Shown: piece by piece, positions 1 through 7,889 of the stretch | Layout: each line of letters starts with the position of its first letter | Numbering within the stretch: position 1 is the stretch's first letter | The notes under the pieces: model-generated | What the model saw: only the letters and a program-made list of their open reading frames with translations | The model's database searches: none | Told to the model about the DNA's origin: nothing | Assembly (NCBI GenBank): GCA_040903745.1 | Contig: JBBDUV010000006.1 | Coordinates: forward strand, 124,001-188,000 | DNA: 64,000 bases | Source of the DNA: M55B112 sp040903745 | GTDB taxonomy: Bacteria; Bacteroidota; Bacteroidia; Bacteroidales; GCA-2748055 | Reading direction: 5' to 3' | Program-made: the position numbers and the translations under genes

Positions 1-2330
1 AGGCCCTGCTTGCAGTCGGGAACGGCTATTTCGGTACACGAGGTGCTTTTGAGGAGAGCGAAGCCAGCGAAGTAAACTACCCCGGAACCTATATGTCCGG
101 ACTGTTTAACAGGCGCACTTCAGAGGTGGGCGACAGGGACATTGAGAATGAAGATTTTGTGAATGTCTCCAACTGGCTGCCGGTGAGCTTTCGCATCAAC
201 GGGGGTGATTGGTTTGAGTTCAAGCCCGATCCTGCTTTTCAGATCGAGAAAATCCACCGGAGGCTCGATATGCGAAACGGCACCCTCACCAGGGAGCTGA
301 CTATAATCGACAATGAAGAGCGACGTACGCTGATCAGGTCCACCCGCTTTGCCGGCATGCACGATCCGCACCGGGCCGCGATCAGCTATAGCATTACTCC
401 CCTGAACTATTCCGAGCCGATGGAGATCCAGTCGATGCTGTCGGGCGACCATATCAACGCCGGTGTGGAACGCTACAGCGACCTCGAACAGGAGCACCTT
501 GAGCCGGTGAGTGAGAACGCGAAGGATGGCATCCTGCAGCTGCTGGTGAAGACCAATAATTCGGAACTAAAGATTGCCATGGTGGCCCGGCACCGGGTGA
601 ACAGGATCCATATCGACAGCCAGATCAAAACGGGGCGCGCGAAGATCTCTGAACTTTTCAAGGTAGAGGCGAAAAAGGGCCAGGAGATCAACCTCGAGAA
701 GATGGTAACGATCTATACCACACTTCAGAACGACTCGGAGGATCCGATCCGGGATGCGGTGCGGGCGATCAATTACGTGGAGGGGTTTAATGATGAACTG
801 AAGAAATCGGCTGATGCCTGGAAAGCGATCTGGGACCGCATTGATATCAAGGTTACGGGGGATCGCAATGCACAACGGCTGCTGCACCTTCACCAGTACC
901 ATATGATGGTGACTGCCTCGCCGCACCACGCAGAACTGGATGCAGGTATTCCGCCCAGGGGACTTCACGGGGAGGCGTATCGCGGGCATATCTTCTGGGA
1001 TGAGCTTTATATCCTTCCTTTTTATAATATCCATTATCCGGAAGTTACAAAATCGACGCTGTTTTACCGGTATAACAGGCTGGATGAGGCGCGGAAGTAC
1101 GCGAAAGAATACGGATACGAAGGAGCGATGTTTCCCTGGCAGAGCGGGAGCGACGGCAGGGAGGAGACACAGGTGGTACACCTGAACCCGCTTTCAGGCG
1201 AGTGGGGCGACGACTACAGCTCTCTGCAGCGGCATGTTTCACTGGCGATCGCCTATAATTTATGGAACTATTACCATTGCACGGGCGACCGGAAATTTAT
1301 GGCTGCCTTTGGGAATGAAATGTTTTTCGATATCTGCAAGTTCTGGATCAGTAAGACGGAGAAGGGAGAGGATGGAAGGTACCATATCGACAAGGTGATG
1401 GGCCCGGATGAGTTTCATGAGAAGCTGCCAGGAAGTGATGAGGGTGGAGTAACCGATAATGCCTACACCAATATCATGATGAGCTGGATATTAACCAGGG
1501 CGGAGGAGCTGAAGGAGGATTTCATGGCTGAAGGCATTGATAAGGTGTTGGATATGCTTGGAATAACGGAGGAGGATTTTGAGCACTGGAAGGATGTGGA
1601 GCATAAACTGGCACTGAATATCAACAGCGAAGGGATCATTGAGCATTTCAGGGGGTATTTTGGACTGGAGGAGTTGGACTGGGATGCATACAGAGAGAAG
1701 TATGGAGATATTCACCGGCTCGACCGGATATTGAAGGCCGAGGGAAAATCGCCCGATGCGTATAAGCTTTCGAAGCAGGCTGATCTGCTAATGGTTTTTT
1801 ATAACCTTGGAAATGAAGAGGTTACTCGAATGATTGAAACCATGGGCTACCAGGTGCCGAAAGATTATATTCAGCGAAATTTTAATTATTATATACAGCG
1901 CACTTCGCATGGCTCGACCCTGAGCAGGCTTGTGCATGCGCGACTGGCATTTAAGGCTGGATTAGAGGATACTGGATGGAAGCTGTATATGGAGTCCCTG
2001 GAGAGTGATCTGAATGATATTCAGGGAGGGACCACTGGCGAAGGGATACATTGCGGCGTGATGGCAGGAACGATCTATGACACATTGGTGGCTTTTGCCG
2101 GACTGGATCTTTCTGGCGACGTGCCGGTAATTCATCCGAATCTACCAGCGGGATGGAAAAGCATGGAGTTTGAATTTGGATTCCGAGGTGATCGGTGTCA
2201 TGTAACTATTTCAGGATCTGATGGTAAAATAATTGTAACGGAATCTGATAAAACCAAAATAAAACTCCATATTTGTGGCTACGACCTGGAATTGAAACCG
2301 GGTCAGGTATCAGTTACAAATTGTAGATAA
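1..2330 (+). CDS. GH65 family sugar phosphorylase (kojibiose/trehalose/maltose phosphorylase type), 5' end missing
   Basis: The reading frame is already open at base 3 and encodes the GH65 N-terminal motif VGNGYFGTRG, so the gene begins before the window; the ATG at 93 is internal. GH65 phosphorylases cleave alpha-linked glucosides with inorganic phosphate, giving beta-glucose 1-phosphate plus a sugar. Visible family blocks are RGLHGEAYRGHIFWDE (about 960-1005), GPDEFHE (1401-1421, holding the proposed general-acid Glu), RTSHGSTLSRLVHA (about 1897) and the phosphate-site-like TTGEGIHCGVMAGT (about 2030). No signal peptide is visible because the start is missing. The next gene begins 16 bases downstream on the same strand. 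Which disaccharide is the substrate cannot be told from these motifs. The family call is secure. Confidence 0.93.
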   Translation, partial: ALLAVGNGYFGTRGAFEESEASEVNYPGTYMSGLFNRRTSEVGDRDIENEDFVNVSNWLPVSFRINGGDWFEFKPDPAFQIEKIHRRLDMRNGTLTRELTIIDNEERRTLIRSTRFAGMHDPHRAAISYSITPLNYSEPMEIQSMLSGDHINAGVERYSDLEQEHLEPVSENAKDGILQLLVKTNNSELKIAMVARHRVNRIHIDSQIKTGRAKISELFKVEAKKGQEINLEKMVTIYTTLQNDSEDPIRDAVRAINYVEGFNDELKKSADAWKAIWDRIDIKVTGDRNAQRLLHLHQYHMMVTASPHHAELDAGIPPRGLHGEAYRGHIFWDELYILPFYNIHYPEVTKSTLFYRYNRLDEARKYAKEYGYEGAMFPWQSGSDGREETQVVHLNPLSGEWGDDYSSLQRHVSLAIAYNLWNYYHCTGDRKFMAAFGNEMFFDICKFWISKTEKGEDGRYHIDKVMGPDEFHEKLPGSDEGGVTDNAYTNIMMSWILTRAEELKEDFMAEGIDKVLDMLGITEEDFEHWKDVEHKLALNINSEGIIEHFRGYFGLEELDWDAYREKYGDIHRLDRILKAEGKSPDAYKLSKQADLLMVFYNLGNEEVTRMIETMGYQVPKDYIQRNFNYYIQRTSHGSTLSRLVHARLAFKAGLEDTGWKLYMESLESDLNDIQGGTTGEGIHCGVMAGTIYDTLVAFAGLDLSGDVPVIHPNLPAGWKSMEFEFGFRGDRCHVTISGSDGKIIVTESDKTKIKLHICGYDLELKPGQVSVTNCR

Positions 2331-2346
2331 TAATAATTAGGCTAGT

Positions 2347-3027
2347 ATGTTAGGAGATATTCTATTGATCAATGATATGCACAAAGAGGCCGCTGCGGCT
2401 ATTTGTGAGAAGGTGTTGGCGGAAATCGAGAATAAGGAGGAGCGGTACAGGTACATTGTCGGGATCTCGGGGGAGAGCGGATCGGGAAAGTCGGAGCTGT
2501 CGCATGCTCTGGGGAAGGCGCTGAAGGCGCATCGTATTCGTGTAAAGGTGGTGCATACCGATAATTACTACAAGATCCAGCCGCTGCTTAGAGAGGAGTG
2601 GAGAAGGAACAAGGGATTTGAGATGATTGGTCATGAGGAGTATGACTGGGTGAAAATCAGAAAGACGATTCGCGATTTCAAGGAGGAGCAGGAGTGTATG
2701 ATGCCGTGTGTAGATCTGATTCCCGAGCAGGTAGATAAATTGATTGTGGATTTCGAGAAGATCGATTTGCTGATTGTTGATGGGTTGTATGCCATCAATG
2801 CTCCGGATGTCGACATGAGGATATTTATTGACCTGACCTATCATGAGACCAAAATCAACCAGATTATCAGGTTGAAAGAGGCAATGACAGAATTCAGGTT
2901 GAATATTCTTGAACACGAGCACAGGGCGGTGCGCTCTCTTCGTCCCATGGCAGATTATATTATCGACAAAGCCTATGACCTGAAGCATCCTGAAGAAGTG
3001 GTGGATGTGCCGGTTACTCATAAATGA
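2347..3027 (+). CDS. Uridine kinase-like P-loop kinase
   Basis: 226 residues. A Walker A loop GESGSGKS lies at residues 42-49, followed by a hydrophobic LLIVDGLYAIN strand near residue 140, the arrangement of the uridine kinase/phosphoribulokinase family. It follows the GH65 gene by 16 bases on the same strand and is probably co-transcribed. That position suggests a substrate linked to sugar-phosphate metabolism, but this is inference; uridine or another small molecule is equally possible. The start ATG is the first in frame and leaves about 40 residues before the P-loop, a short N-terminal extension. Confidence 0.75.
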   Translation: MLGDILLINDMHKEAAAAICEKVLAEIENKEERYRYIVGISGESGSGKSELSHALGKALKAHRIRVKVVHTDNYYKIQPLLREEWRRNKGFEMIGHEEYDWVKIRKTIRDFKEEQECMMPCVDLIPEQVDKLIVDFEKIDLLIVDGLYAINAPDVDMRIFIDLTYHETKINQIIRLKEAMTEFRLNILEHEHRAVRSLRPMADYIIDKAYDLKHPEEVVDVPVTHK

Positions 3028-3114
3028 CTCTTTTCAGAAAAGGCACAATTATTGCTGTGTCAACAAAGGAGCTTGCATAATAGGATGCAGGTTAGTATTA
3101 AATCAATAAACGGT

Positions 3115-3930
3115 ATGAAGAATAGATTGAAAATTGCAGCTTATTTGTTGCTACTGTCTTTCGGATTAATGGTGGTTGGTATGTCCTGTGAAAAGGAAAT
3201 CGAAACGATGACTCTTCCTCCTGCTGAATCTTTAGTGATTGACTGGAGTGCATTCCCAAATAACGGGACCAAAAGTGCTGAGGAAGCTGAGCTAACCAAA
3301 GTTAACTGGTTTAATTCGGCAGCAACTATTTTTGTGTGGAATACGGTTGTCGCAGCCAATATGGCTATTCCTACGGTTGCATATGCTGCTGCATTTAATA
3401 ATGCCCCGGTTTATCTGGGCGACAACACCTGGGAGTGGAGCTATAGCGTTACACATAAAGAACGCACATTCATTGCTCAGCTCACAGGTGCCAGGATTGA
3501 TAAAAACACCTTTTCCATGGAGATGGTCCTTTCTGAAGCCGGCGGATTCGGTGAATTCAAGTGGTTCGAAGGGGTGATCCGGTATGATCGGACCGAAGCC
3601 AACTGGATTTTGAGAAGAAGTCCCGACAAACCTGACGACTACCTGGAGATCGCCTATGACAAGAGCTTAGAAACTGGTATAAAAAATATCAGATACACTG
3701 TGATTGATCCGCAAGACAGTCTCTACAATGGATATGTTGAGTTCGGAATTGATCCTGAACTGGATCTTGATGCGCATTATACAATTTCGGGAGGTGATAA
3801 CACAACCCAGATTGAATGGAGTACATTAAACAAAATGGGTCGTGTTATGTCACAGGACCTATTTGGAGATGCGAATTGGCACTGTTGGGACAGCGAACTA
3901 AATGATGTGGACTGTCGTGTTGCAGAGTAA
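3115..3930 (+). CDS. Hypothetical lipoprotein
   Basis: 271 residues from the ATG at 3115. An upstream TTG at 3052 is in frame but would put an odd polar extension before the signal peptide, so the ATG is preferred. The N-terminus MKNRLKIAAYLLLLSFGL followed by ...GMSC is a lipoprotein signal with Cys at about residue 23. The mature part is rich in Trp/Asp/Glu and repeatedly predicts short beta strands (for example WSYSVTHKERTFIAQLTG). No family is recognised. It lies 87 bases after the kinase-like gene and is followed by a clear terminator, so it may be the last gene of that unit. Confidence 0.75.
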   Translation: MKNRLKIAAYLLLLSFGLMVVGMSCEKEIETMTLPPAESLVIDWSAFPNNGTKSAEEAELTKVNWFNSAATIFVWNTVVAANMAIPTVAYAAAFNNAPVYLGDNTWEWSYSVTHKERTFIAQLTGARIDKNTFSMEMVLSEAGGFGEFKWFEGVIRYDRTEANWILRRSPDKPDDYLEIAYDKSLETGIKNIRYTVIDPQDSLYNGYVEFGIDPELDLDAHYTISGGDNTTQIEWSTLNKMGRVMSQDLFGDANWHCWDSELNDVDCRVAE

Positions 3931-3955
3931 AACCTGTTCTTAAGATTTTTCAGGA

Positions 3956-3992
3956 AGGGATTGTCTAAAAGGGCAGTCCCTTTTTCTTTTTA
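3956..3992 (+). terminator. Intrinsic terminator after the lipoprotein gene
   Basis: The stem AAGGGATTGTC / GGCAGTCCCTT (with G-U pairs) around a short A-rich loop is followed by TTTTTCTTTTT. It is correctly placed about 25 bases after the stop at 3930. Confidence 0.7.
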
Positions 3993-4020
3993 AAAAAAGC
4001 CCTGCAGATACGCTGCAAGG
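3990..4020 (-). terminator. Intrinsic terminator after the cDPGS-like gene
   Basis: Read on the minus strand, AGCCTTGCAG and CTGCAGGGCT pair (one G-U) around CGTAT, followed by a run of seven T. It serves the gene ending at 4046 and is arranged tail to tail with the plus-strand terminator next to it. Confidence 0.65.
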
Positions 4021-4045
4021 CTTTCAGGTGTTTGTTCCGGATCAT

Positions 4046-5383
4046 CTATAAATTGTGCTTTTCCATAAACCTGTCAATAACATCCGTTAGATCAGGTTTG
4101 CCAATCTCCTGCAGGTCATAATATACCCGGGTATTGGGTTTTTTGATGTTGATAATCCTGTTTAGGTCGATCGGTGTTCCAATTACAACAGCGTCACAAT
4201 CGGTAGTATTGATGGTTTCCTCAAGGTCCTTCAGTTGTTGTTCACCATACCCCATTGCCGGCAGCAGGGTTCCGATTTCCGGATAAATTTTGAATGTTTC
4301 AGTGAGTCTTCCGACGGTAAATGGTCTTGGATCGACAAGTTCGGCGGCACCGTATTTTTTTGCGGCTACAGTTCCAGCACCTATCTTCATTTCACCATGG
4401 GTTAGGGTGGGGCCATCTTCAACTACCAGGACTCTTTTCCCTTTTATCACTGACGGATTATCGACAGTAATGGGAGAAGCGCCGTCAATAACAACGGCTC
4501 CGGGGTTCACTGCTTCTATACTCTCCCTTACGATTTGTATGTTTTCCGGTGATGCACTGTCGATCTTATTGATAACCACTACATCGGCAATCCGCAGGGA
4601 TACCTCACCCGGATAATAGGAGCGCTCATGACCCGGTCTGTGAGGATCTGTTACCGTAATGGTAAGGTCTGGCAGGTAGAATGGAAAATCATTGTTCCCA
4701 CCGTCCCAGAGGATCACATCACAACCGTCCGGGTCTTTTTCTGCAGCCCTGACAATGGCTTCGTAATCGACACCTGCGTAAATCACATTGCCTCGCACCA
4801 CATGCGGTTCATACTCTTCCATCTCTTCGATGGTGCATTTGTGTTTGGCAAGATCGTCAACAGTGGCAAATCGTTGGACCTTCTGCTCCACCAGGTCGCC
4901 GTAAGGCATCGGGTGACGTATGGCAACAACTTTTAAACCTTTCGCCATCAACAGCTCTATTATTCTTCGGGAGGTCTGGCTTTTACCGCACCCTGTTCTG
5001 ACAGCCCCAACGGCGATCACCGGTTTGGAACTTTTTACCATCGTATCTTTTGTTCCGAGCAATTCAAAGTTGGCACCGGCAGCATTTACGATAGCGCTGA
5101 TGTTCATCACTTTTCCATAGGGCAGATCACTGTATGAGAATACACAGGTATCAACTTTTAGTTCTTTAATCAGCCGTGACAGTTCATTTTCGGCATAAAT
5201 TGGAATACCATTGGGGTAAAACGAACCGGCAAGTTCTGCAGGATATTTTCTACCGTCAATATCAGGGATCTGGGCTGCAGTAAATGCAACTACTTCGTAA
5301 GCTTCATTCTCCCTGAAACAGGTGTTGAAATTATGGAAATCCCTTCCTGCTGCACCCATAATAATTACTCTTTTCCTGAACAT
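4046..5383 (-). CDS. Cyclic 2,3-diphosphoglycerate synthetase-like P-loop NTPase
   Basis: 445 residues, cytoplasmic. A Rossmann-like N-terminal part (RVIIMGAAGRDFHNFN, residues 5-20) precedes a P-loop AVRTGCGKS (127-135), and ILWDGGNNDFPFY (about 225) and VVINKIDSA (about 270) follow, the latter resembling a G4-type NKxD motif. This architecture matches proteins annotated as cyclic 2,3-diphosphoglycerate synthetase, known from methanogens as making a thermoprotective solute. Bacterial homologues are widespread and their product is not established, so the name should be read as a family label. It is a single-gene unit with its own terminator; the neighbours give no functional hint. Confidence 0.75.
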   Translation of the reverse strand: MFRKRVIIMGAAGRDFHNFNTCFRENEAYEVVAFTAAQIPDIDGRKYPAELAGSFYPNGIPIYAENELSRLIKELKVDTCVFSYSDLPYGKVMNISAIVNAAGANFELLGTKDTMVKSSKPVIAVGAVRTGCGKSQTSRRIIELLMAKGLKVVAIRHPMPYGDLVEQKVQRFATVDDLAKHKCTIEEMEEYEPHVVRGNVIYAGVDYEAIVRAAEKDPDGCDVILWDGGNNDFPFYLPDLTITVTDPHRPGHERSYYPGEVSLRIADVVVINKIDSASPENIQIVRESIEAVNPGAVVIDGASPITVDNPSVIKGKRVLVVEDGPTLTHGEMKIGAGTVAAKKYGAAELVDPRPFTVGRLTETFKIYPEIGTLLPAMGYGEQQLKDLEETINTTDCDAVVIGTPIDLNRIINIKKPNTRVYYDLQEIGKPDLTDVIDRFMEKHNL

Positions 5384-5411
5384 ATCTGAAATTTTTGGTT
5401 TATGATTCCAA

Positions 5412-5419
5412 CAAATTTA
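5412..5419 (-). promoter_or_regulatory. -7 element of the cDPGS-like gene
   Basis: Minus-strand TAAATTTG is an exact match to the Bacteroidota TAnnTTTG box, 29 bases upstream of the ATG. No convincing -33 box is at the right distance. Confidence 0.35.
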
Positions 5420-5628
5420 GCGAAATCGTCGACTGCCGCCCGGTTTTATGCTGAACAAAAGGTTATATTGTTAATTATCAAAAAATCAGTATATTAACGG
5501 TGCTTTAAAAAACCAGTAAATATGTTTAACAATATTTTTTTCATAAAGAGGGATCTCGTGGATCAATATGGCACTAATATTGACGTTTTCAGTTATATTG
5601 TCCCCAGTTAACCGGTGATGCTGTTTTT

Positions 5629-6255
5629 ATGAATTTTCTTGCCCATACCTATTTGTCAGGCTGCAATGAGGAGATTGTTGTAGGTAATTTCATGGGCGAT
5701 TATGTGAAGGGCAGAAATTACGTTCACCTTCCCGATCTGGTGAGAAAGGGAATTTTTATTCACCGGGATATTGATACTTTTACTGATGCACATCCGATTA
5801 CTCGCAGGAGCAGGTTAAGACTTGTGGAGCGTTACCATAAATACGCGGGTGTGATTGTTGATATTTTTTATGATCACTTTCTGGCAAGCGAATGGACGGA
5901 ATACTGCGGGATACCCCTGGAAGCTTATGTTGACAAGACATATGATCTTTTAAAGCGCAATTATAAAAGTCTTCCCCAAGGGATTAAAGTATGGTTTCCA
6001 ACCTTTTTGGAGAACAACTGGATGTTGGCATACCAAACTGTTGAAGGTATTGAACTGGTACTTGACCGTATGTCGGCCAATACAAGTTTGCCTGATCACA
6101 CCGGTTTTGCCATCGAAAGGATGCGCGACAATTATAGGGAATTCCAGGATGATTTTCGGGAATTCTTTCCGTTGATCATTGACTTTATTGAATTGAAGTA
6201 CAAGGTGGATATCAGGGTCCAAATGAACCGTTCAGATTCATATAGTGCTGGGTAG
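5629..6255 (+). CDS. Acyl carrier protein phosphodiesterase (AcpH family)
   Basis: 208 residues. MNFLAHTYLS, VVGNFMGDYVKG, GIFIHRDIDTFTDAHP and YDHFLASEW are the conserved His/Asp-rich blocks of the ACP phosphodiesterase/DUF479 family, which removes the 4'-phosphopantetheine group from acyl carrier protein. The motif order and length fit the family (E. coli AcpH is about 190 residues). Single gene, no operon partner on its strand. The exact substrate in Bacteroidota has not been shown from sequence. Confidence 0.85.
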   Translation: MNFLAHTYLSGCNEEIVVGNFMGDYVKGRNYVHLPDLVRKGIFIHRDIDTFTDAHPITRRSRLRLVERYHKYAGVIVDIFYDHFLASEWTEYCGIPLEAYVDKTYDLLKRNYKSLPQGIKVWFPTFLENNWMLAYQTVEGIELVLDRMSANTSLPDHTGFAIERMRDNYREFQDDFREFFPLIIDFIELKYKVDIRVQMNRSDSYSAG

Positions 6256-6323
6256 TGAAAGAGAATTTTGACGGGATCAATCAGTCTGTTTCGATGCTCA
6301 AAAAAATATGGGTCAGCCTAAAA

Positions 6324-6354
6324 TGTCTGTCAATAGAGTCGGGGTGGACAGACA
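6324..6354. repeat. Intergenic inverted repeat (8-bp perfect arms)
   Basis: TGTCTGTC (6324-6331) pairs perfectly with GACAGACA (6347-6354) across a 15-base loop, between the convergent AcpH and KamA genes. There is no T tract, so it is a weak terminator candidate at best. Confidence 0.5.
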
Positions 6355-6419
6355 CTTCTATCTTCTGTTGCAATGAATCCATGGGGTGGTGAATTTAATC
6401 CGTGGGGTGGTCGCTTGGT

Positions 6420-7721
6420 TTATACTAGCTTTTTATATTCTTTTTCATAGAAGAACGCTTTCTTTCCAAATGCAGGTTTGAGATCATTAAGCCACAAAGC
6501 ATCTCTATTATATTCAGCGAAGAAGGGTTGCCCGACCCACTCGGGGAGCCTGCCCTGAATAAAGCTCAGCACGTAAACCTTTTCCCCGTTGATTTCAGCA
6601 GTGCCGTTTATATGAACTTTTCCGGGTCCGGCCGACATCGATGGTCCTCTTACCGTTCTGCAAATACCGGATACTTGTCGGTATGCTTCCGTGAATATAT
6701 CAAGTGCCGATTGCATGCTCACCCCAAAATAGTGCTGTGCACCAGTATTTCTTGCCATGAACATATAATAGGGGATCATGCCCAGGTCGACCTGCTTTCT
6801 CCACATTATTGCCCATACGTCTGACGAATCGTTGATGTGTCTGATAACCGGCGACTGCGTCCTTATCTGGGCTCCTGTCAGGTGTATTGCAGAAACAGCA
6901 TCTGCAACAGCATCTGTGTTAAGCTCATTATCATGGTTAAAGTGTGCCATGAGGGCCAGATGAATCCCTTTGTCAGACACCCTTTTAAAAAGATCAATAA
7001 TCTCTTGCGAATCGGGATCTGTTAAAAACCTGTAGGGCCAGAATGAGAGTGCCTTTGTACCAATGCGGATCGATTTGACATGGGGCAGATCTGCCTTCAG
7101 GATGGCATTGATGTACCGTTTTAAAATGGATGCCTTCATCACCATCGGGTCGCCGCCTGTGAAAAGGACATCTGTGATTTCCGGATGCTCCCTGAGGTAT
7201 TCGATCAGCAGGTTTGTCTGTTTCATTCCGAATTTAATATCGCCCATACCGGTGAACTGGGGCCATCTGAAACAGAAGGTGCAATAAGCATGACAGGTTT
7301 GTCCCTGGGAGGGAAAAAAGAGCATGGTTTCCCTGTATTTATGTTGAATGCCTTGTAACTTTTCTCCATTGAGCACAGGCACATTGTGTTCAAGCTGTCC
7401 GGCCGGATGGGGATTCATAGAAAGGCGGACAGAATGTACAAATTTCGCAATATCTTCCCTGGAACTTTTGCGTGAAATCATGGCAGCAAGCTCTTCGAAG
7501 GACTGGTCAGGCAGCATCTCCTTTTGAGGAAAATTGAGTAAGAACAAAGGGTCCTGTTCAAAATTTTTCCAGTCAATTAATTCCTCAACTACATAGTTGC
7601 TCGTCTTGAACGGAAGAACGCGGGAAACAATTCTGATTGCTTTTTTCTGTTCATCAGTCAGGTTGGTTAGCTGGGGTATATCCAGAAAGTTTCTGTTGTT
7701 GTATGCCTTGTATGTCTTCAT
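6420..7721 (-). CDS. KamA-family radical SAM protein (lysine 2,3-aminomutase-like)
   Basis: 433 residues. The CxxxCxxC radical SAM cluster motif is C143-H-A-Y-C147-T-F-C150, followed by VLFTGGDPMVM, the usual GGD-type SAM-contact segment of KamA proteins. Near the C-terminus GPSMSAGPGKVHING carries a Lys at the place of the pyridoxal-phosphate lysine of lysine 2,3-aminomutase. KamA enzymes shift an amino group with a 5'-deoxyadenosyl radical; related EpmB enzymes act on elongation factor P. The length is close to true KamA, but substrate residues were not aligned. A second, longer family member lies at 38766-40958. No operon partner. Confidence 0.85.
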   Translation of the reverse strand: MKTYKAYNNRNFLDIPQLTNLTDEQKKAIRIVSRVLPFKTSNYVVEELIDWKNFEQDPLFLLNFPQKEMLPDQSFEELAAMISRKSSREDIAKFVHSVRLSMNPHPAGQLEHNVPVLNGEKLQGIQHKYRETMLFFPSQGQTCHAYCTFCFRWPQFTGMGDIKFGMKQTNLLIEYLREHPEITDVLFTGGDPMVMKASILKRYINAILKADLPHVKSIRIGTKALSFWPYRFLTDPDSQEIIDLFKRVSDKGIHLALMAHFNHDNELNTDAVADAVSAIHLTGAQIRTQSPVIRHINDSSDVWAIMWRKQVDLGMIPYYMFMARNTGAQHYFGVSMQSALDIFTEAYRQVSGICRTVRGPSMSAGPGKVHINGTAEINGEKVYVLSFIQGRLPEWVGQPFFAEYNRDALWLNDLKPAFGKKAFFYEKEYKKLV

Positions 7722-7758
7722 GCTTCCTCCTTTCTTCTAGGAAATCCGTAACGGAGCG

Positions 7759-7766
7759 CAAAGGTA
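7759..7766 (-). promoter_or_regulatory. -7 element of the 433-residue KamA-family gene
   Basis: Minus-strand TACCTTTG, an exact TAnnTTTG match, 38 bases upstream of the start codon. No -33 box recognised. Confidence 0.3.
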
Positions 7767-7889
7767 TGAAAATTGCCTGTTTTTTTGTATAAAGATGATC
7801 AACGAACTATAGGTAGCATCAATCGAAGCATCCAAGCTGTCAAATTTCAGTTAATTAGATTATTATGTTGTTTAGCATGAGAAAAGATT

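Noticed and set aside
567..1181. 204-codon minus-strand frame
   Set aside because: Antisense to the GH65 gene, no motifs.
2362..3021. 219-codon minus-strand frame
   Set aside because: It is antisense to the uridine-kinase-like gene with its intact P-loop.
6331..6341. TCAATAGAGTC shared with 15645-15654
   Set aside because: An 11-base match without further similarity on either side is too short to call a repeat family.
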